From NCBI GenBank assembly GCA_943737045.1, contig CALSFV010000212.1, forward strand, positions 1,411,001-1,475,000: 64,000 bases of DNA, given 5' to 3'. A model generated the notes under the pieces. That model had not been told where the DNA came from and searched no databases. It was given only the letters and a program-made list of their open reading frames with translations. Source of the stretch: Parapristionchus giblindavisi (taxonomy: Eukaryota > Nematoda > Chromadorea > Rhabditida > Diplogasteridae). This document shows, piece after piece, positions 10,387 through 18,719 of this stretch; within the stretch, counting starts at the first letter, position 1, and every line of letters starts with the position of its first letter. The position numbers and the translations under genes are program-made.

Positions 10387-12870
10387 ATGCATCGTGTGGA
10401 GAAAACTGAAGCAGTTACGTTAGCATCGGTATTGGAGATGATAGCGAACATGCAACAGCAGTTCATGAACGTGCAGAGTGAACAGAACAAGAAGAACAAT
10501 GAGATACTCGAGAAGTTAGCGAGTAAAGAGACAGTTGTTAATGGAGAAAGGAGCCATAGTCAAGTGACTAAAGGACCATTTATTGAAAGATATTCGAGAG
10601 CATTTGAGCGTGAAGACTCAGCAGTGCAGACGAATACAGCCAATATTGTGAGAGTACCTGAAGATAAGGGAAAGAATCATAAGAGTCAAAAGACCGAGAG
10701 ATCAAAGACCAATGTGAAATGTACGCATTGTGGCAAGAATGGTCATACTGATGAGAGATGCTGGTTGAAGCATCCAGAAATGAGACCGAAGAAGAACTTC
10801 CGGAACAATTCAGTACAAGTTAAGGATTGCAATCTGATTGAAGGCAATCGTGTGTATGTGAATGTTTCCATGGATGGAAAACAGATGGAGCGTCAACTTG
10901 ACACAGGATCTGATCTGACGCTCATCTCGGAGGTTGACTGGAAGGAGATGAAGAACCCTGAGTTGGTTCCCGCTCCATGTACCGTATCATGTGCAAATGG
11001 ACAAGGTATGAAGATCCTCGGCACGTTTCGCAGTAAAATGGAATACTGTGGAATGAAGTGTGACACATGGATCCACGTCACCCCAAGACCGATTCGACTA
11101 GTCGGCAATGATGTATTCTTCAAGCTAGACTTGAAGCGAGCATTCTCAGATGAGAATGATGAAACGGTGATTGCACACATCAAGTCAGGAGACTACACAA
11201 CCTGGGTAAAGGATGTCTTCCCAGAAGTTTGTGAGCCTGGACTGGGGAAGTACAACAAGTCTGCAGCTAAGTTGTATCTGAAGCCGGGCGTAAAGCCGGT
11301 ATTCCGTAACAAGCGGCCAGTGCCGTATGCCAGCCAGCAGGTGTGTGAGGAAGAAATCGATCGATTATGTGATATGGGAGTGATTTCCAAGGTGGAACAC
11401 TCGGAGTGGGCGGCTCCGTTCTTGCTAGTCGCAAAGAAGAATGGTGCAAAGAGATTGTGTGCTGATTTCAAGACAGGTCTGAATGACTGTCTGGAGGATT
11501 GTACTCATCCGCTCAAGCTGCCGGAAGACATATTCGCCTCGTTGAATGGTGGAACAGTCTTCTCCACGATCGATTTCTCGGATGCGTATCTCCAAGTTGA
11601 AGTAGACGAGGAAGCTAAGAAGCTCCTCGTAATCAATACGCATCGTGGACTGTATCAGTACCACAGATTACCGTTATATGTGAAACCTGCTCGAGGTATA
11701 TTCCAGTCAATAATGGATCAGATGCTGACAGGAATGAGCAGGACAGTGACATACTTGGATGATGTCATTGTAAGTGGAAGGACGAAGGAAGAGCACGACG
11801 AGAATCTGATGAGAGTTCTCGAGAGGATTCGTGATTCTGGATTCAGAATCCGACTAGAGAAGTGTGCGTTCGGACAGAAAGAAGTCCACTTCCTTAGATT
11901 CATCGTGAATGAATCTGGACGTCATCCAGATCCAAAGAAGGTGCATGTACTCAAGGAGATGCAAGTACCCAAGGATGAAACTCAACCGAGATCGTTTCTC
12001 GTTGGAGTTAACTATGAAACTTTCGATCAGAATATCGAGAGCCAAGTAAGATGTTATGAAGGTTGTGAAAGTGTTGCCAAGAATCCTTCGAAAGCTGAAC
12101 CAATCAAGTGGCCAGAGTCGAGTCGACCAATAGAGCGAGTCCATATGGATTTCGCCGGTCCAATGAATGGTCGATACTACTTGATCATTGTGGATGTTCA
12201 TAGTACATGGCCAGAGGTCGTGACGATGGAGAGGATTACGGCTGATGCAACCGTCAAAGCATTGAGAGACTTCGTATCAAGATACGGTAGTCCGGAGACC
12301 ATAGTGTCTGATAAAGGAACTCAGTTCAAATCTGAGAAGATGAGAGCATTCTGTATGGAGTATGGAATCAACCACATGTTCTCGCCGCCATATCATCCAC
12401 AGAGTAATGGACAGGCTGAACGCTTCGAGGATACGTTCAAGCGGTCACTGTTGAAGATGAGAGGAGAATGTCCTGAGGACGAGAATGTGGAGAAGTTCTT
12501 GATGATCTACAGATGCACTCCAAATAATCAATTGAAGATGTGTACTCCAGCTGAGATCTTCCTCGGAAGGAAGATGCGATGTTGTCTCACTCTCATGTCT
12601 CCCAGGGAGGGAGAGGAGAGAGTAGTGAAGGACAAGGTGACACAAGAGTTCGCCGAAGGAGACACTGTATACTATCGTGATCGGGATGGTCCGAATCACG
12701 AGAAGTGGTCTGAAGCCGTAGTGCTCAGAAAGAAAGGAAATGTGATGTATGAAGTCCAGAGATTGGATGGTAGTTTGGTAACTGCCCATACGAATCAATT
12801 GAAGAAGAGATGGACTGAGGATTGTGATCCTCTGACAAGGGGATGGTCGCAACTGGTCCTGGCCATATGA
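10387..12870 (+). CDS. Fused Gag-Pol polyprotein of F1, in-frame deleted
   Basis: An 827-residue frame with no internal stop. The start ATG has A at -3 and matches the F2 gag start. Domains: coiled-coil-like Gag N-terminus (about 10-50); CCHC zinc knuckle C112-C115-H120-C125; aspartic protease motif D172-T-G-S; reverse transcriptase (about 290-540) with D396 and YLDD 456-459; integrase core D588, D642, E678 (D,D35E spacing); a basic C-terminal domain to about 808. Missing: the Gag capsid (junction near codon 67; about 170 residues that F2 retains), the whole RNase H region, and the His-His half of the integrase finger (junction near codons 543-546). The remaining C556 and C560 have unusual spacing. 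The usual Phe-Gly of the RT LPFG motif is Leu-Tyr (430-431). The last residues and stop come from the nested foldback element. RT and integrase activity are doubtful despite the open frame. Confidence 0.9.
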   Translation: MHRVEKTEAVTLASVLEMIANMQQQFMNVQSEQNKKNNEILEKLASKETVVNGERSHSQVTKGPFIERYSRAFEREDSAVQTNTANIVRVPEDKGKNHKSQKTERSKTNVKCTHCGKNGHTDERCWLKHPEMRPKKNFRNNSVQVKDCNLIEGNRVYVNVSMDGKQMERQLDTGSDLTLISEVDWKEMKNPELVPAPCTVSCANGQGMKILGTFRSKMEYCGMKCDTWIHVTPRPIRLVGNDVFFKLDLKRAFSDENDETVIAHIKSGDYTTWVKDVFPEVCEPGLGKYNKSAAKLYLKPGVKPVFRNKRPVPYASQQVCEEEIDRLCDMGVISKVEHSEWAAPFLLVAKKNGAKRLCADFKTGLNDCLEDCTHPLKLPEDIFASLNGGTVFSTIDFSDAYLQVEVDEEAKKLLVINTHRGLYQYHRLPLYVKPARGIFQSIMDQMLTGMSRTVTYLDDVIVSGRTKEEHDENLMRVLERIRDSGFRIRLEKCAFGQKEVHFLRFIVNESGRHPDPKKVHVLKEMQVPKDETQPRSFLVGVNYETFDQNIESQVRCYEGCESVAKNPSKAEPIKWPESSRPIERVHMDFAGPMNGRYYLIIVDVHSTWPEVVTMERITADATVKALRDFVSRYGSPETIVSDKGTQFKSEKMRAFCMEYGINHMFSPPYHPQSNGQAERFEDTFKRSLLKMRGECPEDENVEKFLMIYRCTPNNQLKMCTPAEIFLGRKMRCCLTLMSPREGEERVVKDKVTQEFAEGDTVYYRDRDGPNHEKWSEAVVLRKKGNVMYEVQRLDGSLVTAHTNQLKKRWTEDCDPLTRGWSQLVLAI

Positions 12871-13267
12871 GATGGCAATAACATGACTAGGATCAGTTTT
12901 CGATGCTGATTACAAATCCGTTTTCAGAAAGTGCCTAATCGACCTGTTTTTCGAGGAAATCGATATTTTAATTCGGAAATTCGTGTGGTTTCCTGCACAA
13001 ACCGTCCGGGTGGGCTTGTGAACTCATCTAGAAACTCTCCCAATACTTTACCTTACATTACCGGATCTTTCCGATGCAATCCTGTTAGTTTGTGAAGGAA
13101 ACTAGACGACTTTTCGAATTAACAAGCCAAATTTCAATACCGGTTTTCTCGAAAATCAGGTCGATTAGGCACTTTCTGAAAACGGATTCGTAATCAGCAT
13201 CGAAAACTGATCCTAGTCATGTTATTGCGATCTCATATGGCCAGGACCAGTTGCGACCATCCCCTTG
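12836..13267. mobile_element. 432-bp foldback (MITE-like) element nested in F1
   Basis: Arms 12836-12955 and 13148-13267 are 120-bp inverted repeats with three mismatches, starting CAAGGGGATGG. Weaker symmetry continues inward to about 13002 and 13088, leaving a centre of about 85 bp. TGA flanks both ends (12833-12835, 13268-13270) and may be a 3-bp target duplication. If the ends are read one base further out, no duplication remains. No protein is encoded, so mobility would depend on a transposase elsewhere; the superfamily is not identifiable by eye. It interrupts the C-terminal coding part of pol and provides the TGA stop at 12868-12870. Confidence 0.85.
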
Positions 13268-13270
13268 TGA

Positions 13271-13547
13271 GTGTATTACTGGAGAGCTTCAATGTTCCCG
13301 CCGACAACGTCGTCGAATGCAACGTCCAGGTCGAGCCGCCAAGTGCAACGTCTCGCCGTCTACTGCCGATTCCGTCGTCATTGATGTTGATGTTGATGCT
13401 GTCGTCGTGCCCACAAATAACGTGGTGAACAACAAGAAGTCTAAACCTGAGCTTACCGTAACCGGTTCTACAAGGCCAGCCCGTAATAGACAACCACCCC
13501 CCTCTCGTTTGAATATCTCATCCACTAGAGGTCAAACCTACCATTGA
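13271..13547 (+). pseudogene. Displaced C-terminal tail of F1 Pol
   Basis: After the foldback element an open frame runs to TGA at 13545-13547. Its last part is rich in Arg, Pro and Asn (TRPARNRQPPPSRLN) like the disordered tails after Ty3/Gypsy integrases. With a 3-bp target duplication, removal of the insert (432+3 bp) would lead into a different frame, one that ends at 13428, than the one carrying this tail. An older frameshift between about 13300 and 13400 is therefore possible. A (GTTGAT)n-like stretch near 13383 gives Val-Asp repeats. It has no start codon of its own and is probably not translated. Confidence 0.6.
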
Positions 13548-13680
13548 TTCGTATCGCCATGATTATTGATTCCTTATTATTGATCGTAATTCCTATTGTC
13601 ATTACATCACATTATTTATCCTGTACTATATGATTATGTACATATTTATTGTTTGTCAGATATGCCCTAGTTCATATCTT
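13548..13680 (+). other. F1 3' untranslated stretch
   Basis: AT-rich, with no frame, between the pol tail and the polypurine region. I see no conserved motif or secondary structure comparable to the leader. No envelope gene lies here. Confidence 0.6.
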
Positions 13681-13690
13681 GGTGCGGAGG
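13681..13690 (+). other. Weak polypurine tract of F1
   Basis: GGTGCGGAGG directly abuts the 3' LTR, where plus-strand priming takes place. It is interrupted by T and C, so it is a poor tract by retroelement standards, but the position is exact. Confidence 0.5.
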
Positions 13691-13925
13691 TGCTATGTCT
13701 GCTCTAAAGTCTATTAGCATAATCAGACTGCACCATAGCTTATACATTTGCGTATGACCCATTTCCCTATTCTATGTCAATGACACGTCACCCTAGTTGA
13801 CGTGCTGTCTATATTCGTCATTCCTTCATTCTTATCTAGTTCGTTCCTTTGTACCGGTGGTACTGTTTCTCTCTCTCAATAAAGTCTCTACATTATTACT
13901 ACTTGTTGTGCCTAAGGACATAACA
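13691..13925 (+). repeat. 3' LTR of F1 (235 bp)
   Basis: Same length as the 5' LTR with one base difference (T at 13694). It contains the CRE-like inverted pair at 13784-13804 and AATAAA at 13878-13883, the copy that would end the element transcript. AGTAT (13926-13930), the right target-site copy, follows at once and runs into the satellite at CATTGACAATTAG. Confidence 0.95.
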
Positions 13926-16900
13926 AGTATCATTGACAATTAGACTTGTAACGAATTATTTTGTACCAAAAACAGAGAGTATTGAAAGATAAATTTACAT
14001 ATTGGCCGTACTGACCACTTTGAAATAGTTTATCCTATTCAGAATTTTTCGCTCTTTCATTTGGTATATGACACGATAGCTTTCAATTTCATTTTCATAT
14101 TTCTCAAGTTATCTTGATCATATCAGAGTAAAAGCTACTTTTGTACTTCGGTCATTATAGCAGCAGTAAAATATTACAGCTCGACATGACCTGAAGTGTG
14201 TCTCATTCAGAATTTTTTCCTCTTTCACATAGTATATTACTCGATAAGTATCATTGACAATTAGACTTGTAACGAATTATTTTTTACCAAAAACAGAGAG
14301 TATTGAAAGATAAATTTACATATTGGCCGTACTGACCACTTTGAAATAGTCTATCTTATTCAGAATTTTTCGCTCTTTCATTTGGTATATGACACGACAG
14401 GTTTCATTTTCATTTTCATATTTCTCAAGTTATCTTGATCATATCAGAGTAAAAGCTACTTTTGTACTTCGGTCATTATAGCAGCGGTAAAATATCACAG
14501 CTCGACATGACCTGAAGTGTGTCTCATTCAGAATTTTTTCCTCTTTCACATAGTATATTACTCGATAAGTCTCATTGACAATTAGACTTGTAACGAATTA
14601 TTTTGTACCAAAAACAGAGAGTATTGAAAGATAAATTTACATATTGTCTGTACTGACCACTTTGAAATAGTATATCTTATTCAGTATTTTTCGCTCTTTC
14701 ATTTGGTATATGACACGATAGGTTTCATTTTCATTTTCATATTTCTCAAGTTATCTTGATCATATCAGAGTAAAAGCTACTTTTGTACTTCGGTCATTAT
14801 AGCAGCAGTAAAATATTACAGCTCGACATGACCTGAAGTGTGTCTCATTCAGAATTTTTTTCCTCTTTCACATAGTATATTACTCGATAAGTATCATTGA
14901 CAATTAGACTTGTAACGAATTATTTTGTACCAAAAACAGAGAGTATTGAAAGATAAATTTACATATTGGCCGTACTGACCACTTTGAAATAGTTTATCCT
15001 ATTCAGAATTTTTCGCTCTTTCATTTGGTATATGACACGATAGGTTTCAATTTCATTTTCATATTTCTCAAGTTATCTTGATCATATCAGAGTAAAAGCT
15101 ACTTTTGTACTTCGGACATTATAGCAGCAGTAAAATATTATAGCTCGACATGACCTGAAGTGTGTCTCATTCAGAATTTTTTCCTCTTTCACATAGTATA
15201 TTACTCGATAAGTATCATTGACAATTAGACTTGTAACGAATTATTTTGTACCAAAAACAGAGAGTATTGAAAGATAAATTTACATATTGGCCGTACTGAC
15301 CACTTTGAAATAGTCTATCTTATTCAGAATTTTTCGCTCTTTCATTTGGTATATGACACGACAGGTTTCATTTTCATTTTCATATTTCTCAAGTTATCTT
15401 GATCATATCAGAGTAAAAGCTACTTTTGTACTTCGGTCATTATAGCAGCGGTAAAATATCACAGCTCGACATGACCTGAAGTGTGTCTCATTCAGAATTT
15501 TTTCCTCTTTCTCATAGTATATTACTCGATAAGTATCATTGACAATTAGACTTGTAACGAATTATTTTGTACCAAAAACAGAGAGTATTGAAAGATATAT
15601 TTACATATTGTCCGTACTGACCACTTTGAAATAGTTTATCCTATTCAGAATTTTTCGCTCTTTCATTTGGTATATGACACGATAGGTTTCAATTTCATTT
15701 TCATATTTCTCAAGTTATCTTGATCATATCAGAGTAAAAGCTACTTTTGTACTTCGGTCATTATAGCAGCAGTAAAATATTATAGCTCGACATGACCTGA
15801 AGTGTGTCTCATTCAGAATTTTTTCCTCTTTCACATAGTATATTACTCGATAAGTATCATTGACAATTAGACTTGTAACGAATTATTTTGTACCAAAAAC
15901 AGAGAGTATTGAAAGATAAATTTACATATTGGCCGTACTGACCACTTTAAAAAAGTCTATCTTATTCAGAATTTTTCGCTCTTTCATTTGGTATATGACA
16001 CGACAGGTTTCATTTTCATTTTCATATTTCTCAAGTTATCTTGATCATATCAGAGTAAAAGCTACTTTTGTACTTCGGTCATTATAGCAGTGGTAAAATA
16101 TCACAGCTCGACATGACCTGAAGTGTGTCTCATTCAGAATTTTTCCTCTTTCTCATAGTATATTACTCGATAAGTATCATTGAAAATTAGACTTGTAACG
16201 AATTATTTTGTACCAAAAACAGAGAGTATTGAAAGATAAATTTACATATTGGCCGTACTGACCACTTTGAAATAGTTTATCATATTCAGAATTTTTCGCT
16301 CTTTCATTTGGTATATGACACGACAGGTTTCCTTTTTAATTTTCATATATCTCAAGTTATCTTGATCATATCAGAGTAAAAGCTACTTTTGTACTTCGGT
16401 CATTATAGCAGCAGTAAAATATTATAGCTCGACATGACCTGAAGTGTGTCTCATTCAGAATTTTTTCCTCTTTCACAAAGTATATTACTCGATAAGTATC
16501 ATTGACAATTAGACTTGTAACGAATTATTTTGTACCAAAAACAGAGAGTATTGAAAGATAAATTTACATATTGGCCGTACTGACCACTTTGAAATAGTCT
16601 ATCTTATTCAGAATTTTTCGCTCTTTCATTTGGTATATGACACGACAGGTTTCATTTTCATTTTCATATTTCTCAAGTTATCTTGATCATATCAGAGTAA
16701 AAGCTACTTTTGTACTTCGGTCATTATAGCAGTGGTAAAATATCACAGCTCGACATGACCTGAAGTGTGTCTCATTCAGAATTTTTTCCTCTTTCTCATA
16801 GTATATTACTCGATAAGTATCATTGAAAATTAGACTTGTAACGAATTATTTTGTACCAAAAACAGAGAGTATTGAAAGATAAATTTACATATTGGCCGTA

Positions 16901-18088
16901 CTGACCACTTTGAAATAGTTTATCATATTCAGAATTTTTCGCTCTTTCATTTGGTATATGACACGACATGTTTCCTTTTTAATTTTCATATATCTCAAGT
17001 TATCTTGATCATATCAGAGTAAAAGCTACTTTTGTACTTCGGTCATTATAGCAGCGGTAAAATATCACAGCTCGACATGACCTGAAGTGTGTCTCATTCA
17101 GAATTTTTTCCTCTTTCTCATAGTATATTACTCGATAAGTATCATTGACAATTAGACTTGTAACGAATTATTTTGTACCAAAAACAGAGAGTATTGAAAG
17201 ATATATTTACATATTGTCCGTACTGACCACTTTGAAATAGTTTATCCTATTCAGAATTTTTCGCTCTTTCATTTGGTATATGACACGATAGGTTTCAATT
17301 TCATTTTCATATTTCTCAAGTTATCTTGATCATATCAGAGTAAAAGCTACTTTTGTACTTCGGTCATTATAGCAGCAGTAAAATATTATAGCTCGACATG
17401 ACCTGAAGTGTGTCTCATTCAGAATTTTTTCCTCTTTCACAAAGTATATTACTCGATAAGTATCATTGACAATTAGACTTGTAACGAATTATTTTGTACC
17501 AAAAACAGAGAGTATTGAAAGATAAATTTACATATTGGCCGTACTGACCACTTTGAAATAGTCTATCTTATTCAGAATTTTTCGCTCTTTCATTTGGTAT
17601 ATGACACGACAGGTTTCATTTTCATTTTCATATTTCTCAAGTTATCTTGATCATATCAGAGTAAAAGCTACTTTTGTACTTCGGTCATTATAGCAGTGGT
17701 AAAATATCACAGCTCGACATGACCTGAAGTGTGTCTCATTCAGAATTTTTTCCTCTTTCTCATAGTATATTACTCGATAAGTATCATTGACAATTAGACT
17801 TGTAACGAATTATTTTGTACCAAAAACAGAGAGTATTGAAAGATAAATTTACATATTGGCCGTACTGACCACTTTGAAATAGTTTATCATATTCAGAATT
17901 TTTCGCTCTTTCATTTGGTATATGACACGACAGGTTTCCTTTTTAATTTTCATATATCTCAAGTTATCTTGATCATATCAGAGTAAAAGCTACTTTTGTA
18001 CTTCGGTCATTATAGCAGCGGTAAAATATCACAGCTCGACATGACCTGAAGTGTGTCTCATTCAGAATTTTTTCCTCTTTCTCATAGT
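13926..18088 (+). repeat. Satellite array between F1 and F2
   Basis: About 13 monomers of the same 321-bp satellite in the same orientation. It resumes exactly at the base where the 9755 array stopped, after one target-site duplication. From about 16130 a variant with TTTCCTTTTTAATTTTCATATAT becomes common; this variant is scarce to the left of F1 and frequent to its right. No gene is present. Confidence 0.97.
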
Positions 18089-18321
18089 TGCTATGTATGC
18101 TCCAAAGTCTATTATTATAACCAAACTGCATCTTAGCATACACATTTGCATTTGACCACATTACCCTATTCTATGCTAATGACACGTCATCGTAGTTGAC
18201 GTGCTGTCTATATTGGTTATTCCTTCATTCTTATCTAGTTCATCCTTTGTACCGGTGGTACTGTTTCTATCTCTACAATAAAGTCTCTATTCTACTACGT
18301 GTTGTGTCCAAGTACATAACA
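18089..18321 (+). repeat. 5' LTR of F2 copy A (233 bp)
   Basis: Starts TGCTATGTATGC and ends GTACATAACA. It aligns along its length with the F1 LTR with scattered substitutions and small indels. Conserved blocks are the CRE-like inverted pair (18183-18203), GTACCGGTGGTAC (itself a perfect-arm hairpin with a 3-base centre), and AATAAA (18277-18282). Confidence 0.9.
18183..18203. promoter_or_regulatory. Inverted CRE-like site in F2 LTR
   Basis: CACGTCA, 7-base spacer TCGTAGT, TGACGTG. Arms are identical to F1 with a changed spacer of the same length. The same site lies at 21418-21438 in copy B. Confidence 0.55.
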
Positions 18322-18325
18322 TTAT

Positions 18326-18375
18326 TGGCGACCAGGATTGTTTGACGAGCTAACGCGACCAGGATTGACGAGCTC
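18326..18375 (+). other. F2 primer-binding site with partial duplication
   Basis: TGGCGACCAGGATTG begins at 18326 as in F1. The 12-base core CGACCAGGATTG is repeated at 18356-18367, followed both times by GACGAGCT. The second copy lacks the TGG start, so only the first should prime. F1 has a single copy. Confidence 0.7.
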
Positions 18376-18406
18376 ATTTCTTCTCTTCTTCTTCTTGTTG
18401 TCCCTC

Positions 18407-18638
18407 CTCGTAGTTGCGATTACGAGTCCAGGAAGATCTATATTGCGATATAGATATAGTTCATCGGATTATATTACCAACCTGTAGTTGCGATTGCACG
18501 GTTTGAAGATCTATACTTGCGAGTATAGATATAGTTACTGCACTTGCGAGTGTCAGGTAGACTTGTAGTTGCGATTACAAGTAGATATAGTTACTGCACT
18601 TGCGAGTGTCAGGTAGACTTGTAGTTGCGATTACAAGT
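18407..18638 (+). ncRNA. Array of eight mini-hairpins in the F2 leader RNA (copy A)
   Basis: Hairpins at 18407-18426, 18436-18455, 18481-18501, 18509-18530, 18538-18556, 18561-18582, 18594-18612 and 18617-18638. Every loop is UGCG closed by U-A. Stems are 7-9 bp; some hold one G-U pair or a single bulge. The last two hairpins duplicate the preceding two at a 56-bp offset. Relative to F1, homologous stems show paired changes: the CTATACTT stem becomes CTGCACT with matching right-arm changes, and the ATCTGTATT stem becomes ATCTATAT. A pyrimidine-rich tract precedes the array in both families. Confidence 0.85.
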
Positions 18639-18683
18639 AGGTTGAAGTGCAAGAAGTACGCCGAAGGCTATCGCGAATTTTTC

Positions 18684-18704
18684 TTTGAGCTAAGTGTACT
18701 CAAA
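18684..18704 (+). ncRNA. Start-proximal hairpin of F2 leader
   Basis: TTTGAG and CTCAAA pair across a 9-base loop (CTAAGTGTA), 15 bases before the gag ATG. This is the same arrangement as in F1 at 10351-10371 with a changed loop. Confidence 0.4.
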
Positions 18705-18719
18705 TAATTCGTAGTAAGG

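Larger units (their letters stand above)
9756..13925 (+). mobile_element. Ty3/Gypsy-type LTR retrotransposon F1, complete but internally deleted (4170 bp)
   Basis: Two 235-bp LTRs (9756-9990 and 13691-13925) begin TG and end CA, and are flanked by the perfect 5-bp duplication AGTAT (9751-9755, 13926-13930). A primer-binding site follows the 5' LTR, then a structured leader, a single Gag-Pol reading frame, a nested 432-bp foldback element, a 3' untranslated stretch and a weak polypurine tract. Domain order protease, RT, integrase places it in Ty3/Gypsy (Metaviridae type). Capsid, RNase H and part of the integrase zinc finger are gone, so it probably depended on proteins from a complete relative. 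No envelope-like frame is present. One LTR mismatch implies a recent insertion into the satellite. Confidence 0.95.

Noticed and set aside
10893..11183. 96-residue minus-strand frame, also seen at 19754-20044 and 22989-23279
   Set aside because: It is antisense to the conserved protease coding region; its recurrence follows from the conserved sense frame, and it has no recognisable domain.
12445..12852. 135-residue minus-strand frame
   Set aside because: It lies antisense to the integrase core, whose D,D35E motif on the plus strand explains the open frame.
13219..13428. 69-residue plus-strand frame as a separate gene
   Set aside because: Its start lies inside the foldback arm; the rest is at most an alternative frame of the pol tail.
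13548..13690. Envelope-like gene that would make F1 an endogenous retrovirus
   Set aside because: Only about 140 bp of stop-rich sequence lies between the pol tail and the 3' LTR.
17973..18161. 62-residue minus-strand frame, repeated at 21208-21396
   Set aside because: It crosses the satellite-LTR boundary and has no domain; the repetition comes from the 3235-bp duplication.
18407..18680. Loop-loop pairing between GCGA in F2 loops and TCGC in the downstream GGCTATCGCGA word
   Set aside because: The downstream word is also conserved in F1, whose loops are not complementary to it, so the pairing is not supported by comparison.
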